NCBI GenBank assembly: GCA_016906335.1
Contig: JADEYG010000003.1
Location: 1,178,001-1,242,000 of the forward strand
From: Novakomyces olei
Taxonomy: Eukaryota; Ascomycota; Novakomycetes; Novakomycetales; Novakomycetaceae
Length of the DNA: 64,000 bases
Direction of reading: 5' to 3'
Position numbers and translations under genes: made by a program. Every line of letters starts with the position of its first letter. Within the stretch, counting starts at the first letter, position 1. Below the pieces are notes generated by a model. That model was not told the origin of the DNA. It saw only the letters and a program-made list of their open reading frames with translations, and searched no databases. This document shows, piece after piece, positions 36,210-47,744 of this stretch.

Positions 36210-38171
36210 ATGTCGACAAAGTCGGCGTCCAAATTGAAGCGCGAGGTAAATTGCTTTAATCCTAGTATCTGGATTAACAATTTTAGGCCAAGAAAGCCGA
36301 AAAAGGGTCCGGAAAGCCGACGCTGGCAGAGAAAAAGGCGGCCAAGAAGGCAGCAGCAAATGGTGAAAATGGCGATGATGAAGTTGCCCAGGCTGTCGGT
36401 GCCATGAATATTGGACAAGATTTTGAGCGTACTGCCACTGGCGTTCTTACTAGCCAAAAAATGAGCCGTGATATCAAGATTGAAGATTATACTCTTTCTT
36501 TCCACGGCCGCCTGCTAATTGAGAACGCCACCATTGAACTCAACCACGGACAGCGTTATGGTATACCATTCAATTTCTTATATTTTTCTGTGTATTTTGA
36601 TCTTTCTACTAAACAATGAAAAAGGTTTACTTGGAGCAAACGGATCTGGCAAGAGTACGTTCCTGCAATCACTGGCTGCTCGTGACGTGGAAACTCCGGA
36701 ACATATTGATATTTATTTATTGAATGCCGAAGCAGAGCCGACGGAAGTTAACGCTATTGAATATATTATCAACGAGGCCAAACTCAAGGTGGAAAAGCTG
36801 GAGAAAGAGATTGAAGTGCTTTCCGTGGCGGAAGACGTGGACGAGCTTCTTATGGAGAGCAAATATGAAGAACTGGAAGACCTTGACCCTAACACTTTTG
36901 AGTCCAAGGCCGCTATGATCCTCCACGGTCTCGGATTCTCTCGGGAGATGATGGACAAACCCACCAAGGACATGTCTGGTGGATGGCGGATGCGTGTAGC
37001 ACTTGGCCGAGCTCTGTTCTTGAAGCCATCTGTTCTTTTGCTTGATGAGCCCACGAACCATCTTGACCTTGAGGCTGTAGTTTGGCTCGAATCCTACTTG
37101 GCTTTGTATGACAAAATCCTCGTTGTAAATTCTCATTCGCAAGACTTTTTGAACAATGTGTGTACAAATATCATGGATCTTACCATCAAAAAGAAACTGG
37201 TTTACTATGGCGGAAATTTTGACAGTTATATCCGTACCAAGGAAGAAAATGAAACAAACCAGATGAAAGCCTACAATAAACAGCAAGAGGAAATTGCTCA
37301 CATTAAAAAGTTTATTGCCAGCGCTGGTACTTATGCCAACTTGGTCCGCCAGGCCAAGTCTAAGCAAAAGATTATCGACAAGATGGAAGCCGCTGGTCTC
37401 ATTGAAAAAGTGGACGCTCCCAAATCTTTTAGCTTTCAATTTGAGGCTACACGAAAATTGCCTCCGCCCATTATTGCGTTCAACGATGTTGCCTTTTCGT
37501 ATGATGGTGAATTAAAAAATGCACTTTATCGCGATTTGAGCTTCGGTATTGACATGGACTCGCGTGTTGCTATTGTCGGAAAAAACGGTACTGGCAAATC
37601 GACACTTCTCAATCTTATCATCGGCGACCTTATGCCTATTGCGGGTAACGTTTCCCGCTACGCTGGCTTGAAGTTGGCCAGATACTCTCAACACTCGGCT
37701 GATCAATTACCGTACGATATGACTCCATTGGACTGGGTCCAACACGTTTATAAGCCTAAATACCCCGAGCGCGAATTACAGGGCTGGCGAAGTGTACTGG
37801 GCCGTTTTGGTATATCTGGATCCCATCAGACCAGCGAGATTCGAACACTCAGTGACGGTCTGAAAAGCCGTGCAGTTTTTGCGTCTTTGGCGTTAGAGCA
37901 GCCACACATCTTACTCCTGGACGAGCCGACTAACCATCTCGATATTCAGTCAATTGATGCGCTTGCTGAGGCGTGCAAGAATTTCACTGGCGGTGTTGTT
38001 CTTGTTTCTCACGATTTCCGTTTAATCTCACAGATTGCGAATGAACTGTGGGAGGTGAAGGATAAAAAGGTTCATCGCCTTGATATGTCCATCGACCAGT
38101 ACAAGAAACATTTGGCTTCAGATATGGGCAACGTGCAGGAATCAATTGCCAAGCTCAAGAACTTGAAATAG
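36210..38171 (+). CDS. ARB1: ABC-F ATPase Arb1 (ABCF2), ribosome biogenesis
   Basis: Soluble twin-ATPase needed for 40S and 60S ribosome biogenesis, and in quality control. Exons 36210-36245, 36287-36560 and 36625-38171 give 618 aa. The basic N-terminus (MSTKSASKLKREAKKAEKG) matches ABCF2. Domain 1: Walker A GANGSGKST, signature MSGGWRMRVALGRALF, Walker B LLLDEPTNHLDLE. Domain 2: Walker A GKNGTGKST, signature LSDGLKSRAVFA, Walker B LLLDEPTNHLDIQ and switch His VSHDFRL. An ABC-F linker lies between. The second intron splits the codon just before the first Walker A (HGQRYG/LLGANG). LSDGL in place of LSGGQ is what I expect for fungal Arb1. Codon use looks like a highly expressed gene. Confidence 0.96.
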
Positions 38172-38610
38172 ACACGACCATGACGTTTGGGGATAGAAGG
38201 GATCATGTTACATTGTTGGTCGGAAATATTAATGCCTTTAATACATGTTTGACAGGAGTGCAGAATGCAGAATAGATGCTGGCACGTAAAGTAGACTTTA
38301 TGCTATTCTTGCACGTTTCGATAGGGATTCGTCAAATTCTTTAGTATATATTAGTATATATTATTGTATTGTATATATAATTCGGGCGTCAGGCAATCGC
38401 CCGGATTACTCGTCCAAATTTATACAGACAGCAAGACATGTAGTATTGCTTGTTGTTACTTTTATGACTTGTTTATGACTTGTGTATGTTCAGTGCAAGC
38501 CAGAGGAGGAAGATGTGTACAGGACCGCCGAAATATTGGAGCGTAATAATAGCGCCAAAGTGCAGTATCAGCAATTGTAGTCTACAATATTCATACAAGG
38601 AGGCGGCAGT
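38172..38610. other. Convergent 3' intergenic region between ARB1 and SHE9
   Basis: 439 bp, AT-rich, with a TTAGTATATA duplication near 38341. No gene seen. Confidence 0.55.
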
Positions 38611-39778
38611 TTAGTGTCTTGAAGCGAGTAAGAGTGTAAACACAGTACTGGCAGTCGCAGCAACAACGGCGCTGCCAAGCGCCAGTAGAGAAACGTCCTT
38701 GTACTGTAAACTGGCACGGTCTGAGCTGAACAGGTTCTGTGCCCACAGCTGTAGCCTCAACAGCCGCGCCTGTAAAGCGTCTGTGAGGGTAGTATACTCT
38801 GCAGCGGCAGGCAGTCCGCTACTATCAATGCCACCAGTACTATCAATGCTGCCAGTACTTTCAATGCTGCCAGAACTATCAATGCTGCCAGAACTGCGGT
38901 CAGGATTGAGGGCAGAATTGTTCCTGCTTTCCGCTAGCACTTCGCGCACAGACTCCTCAAACGTGTCAATGTACCGTTTGCGCTTCATTGGCTCAATAAC
39001 CACCTGCACCGCGACAAAGAGAATCACGTTGAAGGCCATTAGTCCCCAAGTGCCCCACGTACCAGCACGCCGGATCTTGTCGCTCCAAATCTGCTCTTCG
39101 TGGTACCGCCGAAGGATCGTACGGACGAGTACTTCCTGTGCATCTTCTACACCACTTTCACACTCAGCCAGCCTTACTTTTGTCTCCGACTCCTGTCGCT
39201 CCAGTCCATGCGTCTCCTGGAACAGTACAGCGAACCGTTCAACGTCACGTGTACTCCAAGAGTTTTTACGCTGAAGCAGTTCGTTCAGCTCTCGCTGAGA
39301 ATCGGACCGTCGACGAACGGCATCGGAGTAAGCCGACTTGGAGTCACGCAGCTCTCGGCGCCGGCGGGCTAAATTTTGTTCTATACAGTTAGGAGAGGAG
39401 GGGCAAAGTGGACTCACCCAGAGTTATAACTTGGGTCTTTAGTTCTTCAATTGCACTGTACCCGGTCAGCCGATTTATATGATTGCTCGCAGCTTCGACC
39501 GTCTCCCAAAGCGCAGGCGCATCGAAGCCATGGCCCGCCGAGTCTGAAGGCAAAAGGGGCTTCTCCGGCGCTTTGGAGGCAATAGCCGGCGCCGGCTGCT
39601 TACTGGCCTCTTTATTACGCGACTGTGGAGACAGTGTTTCTGAGGGAAAGGGGGTTTTGGCCGTACGCGAAAACTGTCGTGCACCAGCCAACGGCGCTTG
39701 CGCAATTGCTGTCCGCCGACAGAATAGACACGTCCGCCATTGCGCCCGTAACATGTGGAGTATATTTGATGTGCTCAT
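38611..39778 (-). CDS. SHE9: Mitochondrial inner-membrane protein She9/Mdm33
   Basis: Shapes mitochondrial morphology and is thought to drive inner-membrane fission. Exons 39418-39778 and 38611-39380 give 376 aa joined by a 37-bp intron. The N-terminus is a basic presequence (MLRAQWRTCLFCRRT, then RQFSRTAK). The core has coiled coils (YSAIEELKTQV; RRRRELRDSKSAYSDAVRRR; NSWSTRDVERFAVLFQ) and the first membrane segment at WGTWGLMAFNVILFVAVQVV, then EPMKRKRYIDTFE, the best family signature. A second hydrophobic segment closes the protein. A coding minisatellite makes repeated S-G-S-I-D/E units between the two (about 38815-38895), probably a species-specific linker. Confidence 0.9.
38815..38895 (-). 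repeat. In-frame minisatellite in SHE9
   Basis: Four to five copies of an 18-bp unit (plus strand TATCAATGCTGCCAGTAC type) encoding Ser-Gly-Ser-Ile-Asp/Glu-Ser/Thr, located between the membrane segments of SHE9. Copies differ at single bases. Confidence 0.85.
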
Positions 39779-40416
39779 ATACTCGGCGCCTGCTTTATAC
39801 GCATATTTTATTTGTTTTGTCGTTATAATACTGTGCTCATACTATATTTCAAAGATTATGAATAAAAGACGTTTAAAAGACGTTTAATAAACTTAATTTA
39901 TATAATATTTGATTATTTGATGAATGTTTGATGAATATTTGATTAACATTTGAATATTTGATGAATATTTGATGAATATTTGATGAATATTTGATGAATG
40001 TTTGATGAATGTTTGATGAATGTTTGATGAATGTTTGATGAATGCTTGATGAATGTTTGATGAATATTTGACGACTATTTGACGAATGTTTGGTAATGTT
40101 TCAAATATTTGATAATTATTTGATAATTATTTGATAATTAATTAATGTATTTCTCCCATACCGCATCATTTTAATCTATATTCCAAACTAAAGAATCCCG
40201 TCACCCGTCTATTGCCAATCTATGTACGCGCCCTGATAAACACATAAAGCATGCTCATCTATTCGCCAAACCCAACGTCAACCACTATATCTATCGTTCT
40301 GGGAAACGACTGTAGGCAAGTCTTTGTTTTCTAGCGCAAGCGGCGACGTAGAGGGAGAGATAAAAGGAGATGAAATGGAAAAAGATATCATAGTCATACA
40401 GAGCGCTGTAAGCCGC
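39779..40416. other. Intergenic region with a TTTGATGAA minisatellite
   Basis: Between the SHE9 start (minus) and the carrier gene's 3' end (minus). Its first 370 bp hold the TTTGATGAA-type array; the rest (40150-40416) is unremarkable, with no gene. Confidence 0.6.
39908..40140. repeat. TTTGATGAATGT/A minisatellite
   Basis: About 20 degenerate copies of an 11-12 bp unit (TTTGATGAATG/AT), drifting into TTTGATAATTA at the right end. It lies about 130 bp upstream of the SHE9 start. Confidence 0.92.
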
Positions 40417-41470
40417 CTAAATATTCATGAGTATTTTTAGTCGCGTGTAAACGAGAAAGCTCGTGGCCGTCATGGGCACAATCTATAGTATTAGCAGTCC
40501 ATTTCGTCTTGTACTATCATCAACGCACCTTTATATAGCCAATCGTGAGCCCTACAAAGTATCCACGTAGACCGCTCGTGTGGTATATGAGCCGTATAGT
40601 CTCACGCATGCCCAGCATACGTGCGTTTTGAGCTGTTTTCCCACCGACTTGCATTTTTCGTCGAACAACTTCTAACGGATAACTCGCTGTCTGTGAAATG
40701 AGGCCGGCAAGCCCGCCGGCAATAAGTTCGGCCCCCGCTCTTAAAGGCGGCAGCCGTTGCGCACCCCGTGGATCTTCCCTAGCCGAAGGTAGGATAAAGC
40801 GATCCTTGAACATTTCCGCCCGGAACCCGTCGCTAACGATATCGTGAGCGAGGAAACTGAACCCAGCGTAGCAAAACATGCCAATAATAGTCGGGAGAAA
40901 TCCACGGTAAAAATTGCGCAAGCCCACAGCGACCCGCTGTGGCTTTGAGGCATCTTGTTCACGGTATATAGTACGGCAAACATCGAGTAAAGAAGTACGA
41001 TGCTGCCGACTCGACGTTTCGTACGCAAGTCGTACCCGCACGACTTCCAAAGGATAAGTGCAAAAAACTGAAGTTATTCCCGCCAGACTGCCAGCCGCAA
41101 ATCGTCGCCACGATACTTCATGGTGCTTGTACCGGATCAAGAAAGCACGTGCTTCCTCGTAGCACACAAACTTTATAGCGGCATAAGGAAAAATTCGTAG
41201 CAAAGTCGCTGAATGGCCTTGGAAAAGGCCAAACACGCCTGATTGTGCGTATATTGACTGCAGTGCCCGTGCGAACCCGAGCCATGTGCCAGAGTACTTT
41301 ACAAACTGTGGATTTGACGCCTGAAACAGGATTTTGACCCGGTCCAACGGGGCAATAATAGTCTTTGCTGCACAGCCGGCACAGCCGCCCGCGATTCCAG
41401 AACGGACAACAAGATCAAGGTTGTCCGTATATACGGCCGCCGATGGGCCGTCCCCTGCCGATTTCGCCAT
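40417..41470 (-). CDS. LEU5: Mitochondrial carrier, LEU5/SLC25A16 type (coenzyme A transport)
   Basis: Inner-membrane carrier that supplies CoA to the mitochondrial matrix. Exons 40529-41470 and 40417-40482 give 335 aa; the short last exon encodes IVPMTATSFLVYTRLKI, which restores the family's usual C-terminus after G-Y-I-K. Three mitochondrial carrier repeats show the signatures PLDRVKILFQ, PLEVVRVRLAY and PLEVVRRKMQVGG, each after a G-rich helix. The AGGCAGCAAKTIIAPLDR start is the best match to the Leu5/Graves-disease carrier group. Other CoA or ADP carriers of the same clade cannot be fully excluded. Confidence 0.85.
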
Positions 41471-42302
41471 CTATGCCAGCATCTTGGCTCCTCTCTCTGC
41501 TTCGCTATTTGGGCCTCGTCTAGCGTGGCCGCGATTGGCCGTCTGCGTGCAAGATCAACGCCGCACTATCGCTGCTAATATAGATACTGCAAGTCACCCA
41601 ATCCTGCGAGTCACCTCGGCCACTTTAGCGGCAGATTAACCCTCGTTCCAAATGAAACTTTGGTAAAGTGACTCTTTCGCGCCTTTTGACTGTGGATACT
41701 TTGTGTGTGTAATTTCCGCAAATTTGATTTGCCTAAAATTTTATTATTGTGGGGAAGAAGTAATATTACGCGCACGCTTGGCTTTCGGCAGCTAATTAAT
41801 TGCAAATGTTTGAAATAGTCGTGTTTTGCTACGTGGAAATATGAGTTGTTGGATAGTGTAATAGTATATAGTTTAGCTGTCTGTCGTTAATTTGGTTTTA
41901 TTATCGTTTGCCTTTATTTCCCATATTTACATTTGTTCACATTCGTTCAAATTTATTCATATTTATTCATACTTATTCATACTTATTCATACTTATTCAT
42001 TTTTATTTTTATTCAATTTTATTCATTAAGCAATCAATACAGGTTCTGTAGCTGAATGGCACTTGCTTTTCAAAACTGAATATTCTACAGAGGAACTTTG
42101 CGTACGAAAAAGGGTTATGAACGTTTGTAACTCTGTTTCTCTTTTTATTTTTTATTCTTGAAAACATGTCGCATGGCTCTATAATGTCATTCAAGTATTG
42201 GCCACCGCTACCATAACCAGTGCTACCGAAACCAGTGCTACCAGAACCATTGAAATAATGATAAAAAGAAAATAAACAGCCTTCAAATTATTTGTCTGTA
42301 AA
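41471..42302. other. Intergenic region with an ATTCATACTT repeat
   Basis: About 830 bp; a short array of TTTATTCATA/CTTATTCATA units at 41936-42018 and a TACCAGAACCAGTGCTACC-like triplication at 42205-42255. No convincing gene. Confidence 0.55.
41936..42018. repeat. ATTCATACTT short minisatellite
   Basis: Roughly seven 10-bp units (ATTTATTCAT/ACTTATTCAT), degenerate at both ends. Confidence 0.8.
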
Positions 42303-42524
42303 TTATTTGTCATCTCGTAATTCCTGTGATACCAGTTTGTCTAATATGTCCAAGCATTCTGGGTAAACAGATTCTTTGTCCCAATGCTTTGACAAAGAAA
42401 TTAGACACAATATACTGTTTATGTATGTTTCTACGGCGTTTCTTGTTCCATCGTTTACGAAAACACAGCCTTCACTGCCAAACGTGTCTTTTTCGGTCTT
42501 TTCCGTAATATAACACGACGTCAT
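42303..42524 (-). CDS. Small protein of unknown function
   Basis: 73-aa open frame, family not recognised. It reads like a real helical protein rather than random sequence (NAVETYINSILCLISLSKHW, then YPECLDILDKLVSQEL), with balanced composition and a normal ATG. It lies between the LEU5 start and PYP1. An upstream coding exon is possible, but no splice junction I tried kept the frame. It may be a spurious frame. Confidence 0.35.
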   Translation of the reverse strand: MTSCYITEKTEKDTFGSEGCVFVNDGTRNAVETYINSILCLISLSKHWDKESVYPECLDILDKLVSQELRDDK

Positions 42525-42734
42525 CGCTCACTTTAATAAAATTGTACAATATAATCCGATTCCCCTTTGAGTAATCAGGAACATTGGTACTAAATTGACA
42601 GATATATAAAGAAAAGAGGCCATGCCGTCTCTGTTCCAATCTATTCTCAATTCTGTTCCAAACTATCCTCATTTCTGTTCAAATTATCCTCAATTCTTTC
42701 AGCATTCAGAACACCACCACAACGTTAAATCAAA

Positions 42735-43466
42735 ATGCCTTTGCCGTTAGAGGGAAAAAGGCTTATTGTATGGACGGACTTTGACGGTACCGTAACCTGC
42801 GAGGACTCAAACGACTATATGATTGACAACTTTGGCTGTGGTGCGGCACGGCGCAAGGAGCTCAATGAAAAAGTGCTACACCACGAGCTCACTTTCCGCG
42901 AAATATTCGGGCCGATGATCGACAGCATAAAAAAGCCGTTTGACGAATGCTGCAAGTGCCTTGCTCGCGACATTGAGTTGGATCCGGGATTCCTTGATTT
43001 TTACAATTATTGCCAGGCGAACGATATCCCCATCGTCGTCCTGTCTTCCGGAATGCAGCCAATCATCCGAATGCTTTTAGGCAAACTCATTGGCCCGGAG
43101 GCCGCTACCAACATTGAAGTCGTTTCTTCCGACGTTAAAGTCGATCCGGAGACGGGAAAGTTTAACATTATCTTCCACGACGAGTCGGGATTTGGACACG
43201 ATAAATCGCGGGCAATTAAACCGTACGCGGAGCTGCCAGAATCCGAACGTCCGCCAATGGTTTACTGCGGGGACGGCGTCTCTGATTTGTCGGCCGCTCG
43301 GGAAACCAATCTGCTCTTCGCCAAGAAAGGTCGTGATCTCGTAAACTATTGCATCCGTGAGAAGATGCCTCACCACGAGTTTACGTCATTCAAAGATATC
43401 CATGCACGCGTTAAAGATATTGTGGAGGGAAAGGAGACGCTCAAGCCTCTCGGTGCTCAAGACTAG
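42735..43466 (+). CDS. PYP1: HAD-family polyol/sugar phosphatase (Pyp1-like)
   Basis: Small cytosolic HAD phosphatase similar to yeast YNL010W/Pyp1. Single exon, 243 aa, the same length as the yeast protein. Motif I is DFDGTVTCEDSNDYM, motif II VLSSGMQPIIRMLL, motif III HDKSRAIKPY, motif IV YCGDGVSDLSAA followed by LLFAKKGRDLV. LDPGFLDFYNYCQANDIPIV is also shared. The nucleophile Asp and the second Asp of motif I are both present. The known yeast enzyme removes phosphate from polyol phosphates; substrate here is inferred. Confidence 0.88.
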   Translation: MPLPLEGKRLIVWTDFDGTVTCEDSNDYMIDNFGCGAARRKELNEKVLHHELTFREIFGPMIDSIKKPFDECCKCLARDIELDPGFLDFYNYCQANDIPIVVLSSGMQPIIRMLLGKLIGPEAATNIEVVSSDVKVDPETGKFNIIFHDESGFGHDKSRAIKPYAELPESERPPMVYCGDGVSDLSAARETNLLFAKKGRDLVNYCIREKMPHHEFTSFKDIHARVKDIVEGKETLKPLGAQD

Positions 43467-43972
43467 ACGGCATTTACCGATTTTAAAGCGGCTATGCATT
43501 TTTCTGTTTTTGTTTTTGCGCTGCCTAGAGCAGCGATACTGCGACGCGGGCTGTCTATGTCTCTTGGCCATGGCCAGCCAGACGTGCTCCGCGTTTATAC
43601 ACCATCTAGATGATAGAATGAATTTGTCTTGTACTTTTATTAATATAGACCATTTGATAAGGATATAAGACTCGTATCCGTTGGATACAGCACATAGTCT
43701 TGAAGCCTAATAAATGGCTTTTTTTAGGGGCACTTTTGTGGCCAAGCTCGGCGTAGAAATAGCTTTTTCAACCCATAGTTTTAAAAAGTATCATCATTCT
43801 TATAGAATCCTCAACCTCTGATGGAAACACGATACTTTGACTACACCAGTACCGAACGTTCTGGCAGAAACTGGAGCATGAGCAATGTACCACACAGGTT
43901 TAGGAAGCAAGTACAACAAACGGAACCCGTATCATTTTGACACTTGATCCCTCTCTATATTTAATTCTACAC
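43467..43972. other. Convergent 3' intergenic region between PYP1 and the CLC gene
   Basis: About 505 bp. T-rich part right after PYP1 (TTTTTCTGTTTTTGTTTTTG at 43499) may be a transcription end region. No gene. Confidence 0.55.
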
Positions 43973-46841
43973 TCAGTCTTTATGGGAATCATCGCTGCTC
44001 GCAAGGGATCGTAGATCATCATCATCGTCCTGCTGGTGAATGACATGGCCCGTAGAAGACCCGGCAGATTCTGCCAAAGGTATATTATCGTCGGCAGTAG
44101 ACACATGCTGCCAGCCAGTGTGCGGATCTGACCGGCCTCTTACCCGTGCAAACAGCCATTGCACCACTCCCTCTAGTCGAGAGACAATCCAGGCCTCTGC
44201 CCGACTAGCACTTGACCCAGGCAAAGGCCTTTGACCCTCTTCTCCACGCTCTACAGATCCGTTTCTGCGCTCATAAGCATCGTCAAAAGTTATATCGCCC
44301 TCATTGACTCCATTTTCCATTCGTGCCTCGTATTTGAGGATATCTTTAACCGTCAGCAGCCCACACAATCGGCCGCGCATTTCCACAAAGACCAGCCTTG
44401 GTCCGAGTGTAGCGAAAATAGTCCAGGCTACTTCTAGAGCCAGCTCGCCATTCACCATTATCGGCGTCGGGCTGGCATAGTCTGAAAAGTCCAACACTGA
44501 GTGAGGAGGTGGTGACGGAGTGCCGTTATTGCTGTTGCCATTGCTGCTAGTGTTTGCATTTGTGTCCATGGCAGGAACCATAGTCTCTCCACCAGAGGCC
44601 AGAGTGGGAGTAGACTTTCCGGTGGGGGCCAGAGTGGGGGTAGAGTTCCCCTCTACCGCCTCCTGACCGTCAAGTTTCCGGGTGAAAATGCAAGTTGCCA
44701 TCTCGTCAACTTGGCTGTTGTATGCAGACGCATCCTGCTCCATTTTCTGGATTGCTCTGCGCAACTCGAGTCTATCAAAGTAGCCCAGCAAGAATCTTTC
44801 GGTGCCACTGCCCTGGACGACGGGAAACCCACGCACTTTAGCTGAAGAGACGAGCGACCTAAGTGCGTTTAAAGTGAGTCCCGAGGCCGGCAGCATTATT
44901 AGATCGGTTGTCATTACAGAAGCAACTGGCCTCCCAAACACAGGCTCCTCTTTACTATCGAGAAAAGGAAACTGATTCAGACGGATCATACGATCAGCTA
45001 TGCCCCCACCCCGGCCGATCTTGTCTGTGACTGCCTTGGTGACCCCCACCACAATCATAGCCGGCAGTATAAAAGTCAGTGCACCAGTCAGCTCAAACAT
45101 TATAACAACCACAGATATCTGGATGTGCATTATCCCACTGAGGGCAGCAGCCGCTCCCAAAAAAGCATACGTTCCGGGAGTAATACATGGCACATCTGGC
45201 TGGCAGGCAGAGTAAATTCGCCAGTGAGGAGCTCGCTGCTGTATGGCAGAGGCCACTATCCCAACAGCCCGGCCAAACGTCGCCCCGATGGCCATTGAGG
45301 GCACAAAGATACCAGCAGGCACTTTAGCTCCGTAAGAAATAATGACAAAGGCAATACGAATGGCTGTAGCAGTCATGAGGGAGACAAAGACACGGAACTG
45401 TGCACGCTTATCACAGAGTCCAGCATAATCATCGTCCACACGTTCACACTCTTGGAACAGAATCTCCATGCTCTCTGTCATATCCAGCCGGAGATAAGCG
45501 TTCCAGTAGCCCACGAGGCCCGTAAGCAGAGCTAATAAGGCTGCTTCACGAACTGCACAGGCAGCCAAACGGGCTTTACGGAATTTCTGGTAGCGGAGAT
45601 TGAGCCGGATCGTTAATTCGCCATAAACCCCGCCAAAGATTCCGATAATTACGAAAAAAAATATTTCAAAAACGTGCCATGTTCGGTCGTACGTGACGGA
45701 AAACATGACCAATTGCCCTGTGCGGAAGGGGTTCATGAACGAGAGTACAGTAGTGGCCATCAAAGCGCAAAAGAAGCCTCTCCACATTGTTCGCGTTGGT
45801 GCGTGTGCGGATATTTCTTCAATAGAGAAAAGCACACCACCAATGGGGCTGCCAAATGCGACACCGACACCAGCGGCAGAGCAGGCAGTAAGCATTTCCC
45901 TAGTTTTAGCTGCATTCAACTGATAACGAGGAAAAAGCTGGGAAATAAAGTTGCCGATACACACGGCAACATGAACACTGGGACCTTCTTTGCCCACAGA
46001 AAGTCCCGAGGCAATTGCCAGTGGCAGGCCGATGCTTTTTAGCAAAAGCGTCCAGCCACTAAGGAAGCCTTTCATCACAAAGCCGCCCACTATACATTTG
46101 ATCTCGGATATCCCCGAGCCGGCAGCGTAAGGGGCAAACGTCCTGACAAGAAAGGCACTGGCTGCGGCAAATACGGAAGCAAACACCAGATAGCTTAGGT
46201 AAGGCAGTAGAGCCGAATTGCCCCACGGTACCCAGTCTGTGCACTCGGAATCGTGCAGGCCGAGGCAGCAGTATTTGCGAGTGAGGTACCAGTGAGACGT
46301 GCACCGTCCAAATTTAACGTCGGAGAGGTAAGCCGTAACCACATTGATTATCGCGGCATTGACTCCGATAAGGACGCCAATGAGTGATGTAACAAGCCAC
46401 GATTGCCCGGCAGTGAGAGATCCGAGAAGACCTGCTTTTATATACTCGACACGGCTCATTTTCCGTAAATGCTGTCTCCTCCGCTCGTGCTCCCAAGCCG
46501 CGTCCTGGACCCAGTCTACGACGAGTTAGTATTGAACTCTGGCAGCGTCTGATTTGAGCAAATATAGACATTTAATCCGTAGGGAAAAGGCAGAGGAACG
46601 ATAATTAAATTAAAATAGGCAGCCATCCATCCCGGATCGCTGGTGCCAATTTTCTCAGAGGCCAATTAGGCCAAAAGACTCACCGATTGTTTCAAAGTCT
46701 TCATAGCGCTGGTAGTCTTTTGTGGGCCCGAGACCACCAGTATCAGGGTGCTGCCGCTCCGTACTATACGATCAGCGACGTCATAAAAACAAGAATTTTT
46801 ATTCTCTTATTCTTTCTCTGAGATCCATACCCGACCGGCAT
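43973..46841 (-). CDS. CLC-family chloride channel/transporter (Gef1-like)
   Basis: Voltage-gated chloride channel or Cl-/H+ antiporter, probably in Golgi, vacuole or plasma membrane. Exons 46831-46841, 46684-46763 and 43973-46515 give 877 aa. The selectivity motifs are GSGISEIK, GKEGPSVHVA (with the gating Glu) and GGVLFSIEE, and a long set of hydrophobic helices covers residues about 90-600. Two CBS domains follow (ASVMTTDLIMLPASGLT; RGRLCGLLTVKDIL), separated by a Ser/Asn/Gly-rich linker. The first exon encodes only MPVG plus two bases, so that start is inferred; the second exon gives YQRYEDFETI, which joins DWVQDAAWEHERRRQ across a 168-bp intron. Confidence 0.9.
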
Positions 46842-47111
46842 CAAGAAATCAAGGCAATTAACATCCAAGACTTGAAGCGTATCCAATTAACATTGTCTCG
46901 TCTCGCTGATTGTAAGCTCGTTTATGTCATTGATGCGATTAATTATTGTATGAGCATGTTTAGTGTGGGTGAAAAGTATATTACTTTGCTGCTTCCTTGA
47001 CGCTACCGATATAACGCAATTCTTACACAAGGTCTTGGAGGTCTATTCCGACGATAAGTAAATAAATAAATTGTTGAAAATATTCTGTGTCTAAAAAATA
47101 AATAAATAAAA

Positions 47112-47196
<85 letters not shown>

Positions 47197-47259
47197 AATT
47201 AATTGATTAATTTATCAATTAATCAATTGACTGCCCTTCGAGTCGTGCCACGCTTGAAA
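46842..47259. other. Divergent promoter between the CLC gene and the DPB3-like gene
   Basis: About 418 bp, a quarter of it an AAAT array (47092-47195). No gene. Confidence 0.6.
47092..47200. repeat. AAAT tetranucleotide array
   Basis: About 25 near-perfect AAAT copies, ending about 65 bp before the DPB3-like start codon. Confidence 0.95.
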
Positions 47260-47744
47260 ATGAGCGATCGCGAGCGGCCGCCACGCCGACAATGTGCACT
47301 GCCTCTTTCACGTGTGAAGAAAATCATCAAGCAAGATGAGGAGATTTCGTTATGTTCGGCTTCCGCTGCGTCCTTGATTGCTTTTGCTACGGTAAAGGCT
47401 GCTACTATACTTTGTGCAGACCAAGTCTAACACGGTCGCAGGAACTTATGATGGAGGAGCTAGTGGCGAAAAGCTACGTGAATACCGTTACAGACAAGCG
47501 TATAGGACTACAGCAAAAAGATATCCGTGAGTAAAACGCGTAATTAGAGCCTTGTGTCTCGCTAACATGTCACGCAGAGAAAGCAGTTGAGCGACTCGGA
47601 TGTTTTGAGTACTTGACCGACGTGGTAACAGCTCCAACAGCGGACGAAGAAGAAACGCGCACGGGGGCGCGTGCTGATGCGCAGCGTGCTGCTACTGCTC
47701 TTTTTGGTAAAATGCAAGAGGCCAGTACTGAAGCTGCCAATTAG
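47260..47744 (+). CDS. Histone-fold protein, Dpb3/POLE4-CHRAC1 type
   Basis: Small histone-fold subunit like Dpb3 of DNA polymerase epsilon or CHRAC-15. Exons 47260-47391, 47442-47526 and 47578-47744 give 127 aa. The fold reads LPLSRVKKIIKQDEEISLCS, then SLIAFATELMMEELV, then KRIGLQQKDIQKAVERLG and FEYLTDVV, in the spacing of the NF-YC-like family. The acidic/Ala tail is disordered. Dpb3/POLE4 is favoured by the K-R-x-x-L-Q-x-x-D motif, but a remodeller subunit is possible. Confidence 0.82.

Noticed and set aside
37840-37870. Arb1 second signature LSDGL seen as a damaged ATPase
   Set aside because: LSDG variants are usual in the ABCF2/Arb1 second domain; Walker A, Walker B and the switch His are intact.
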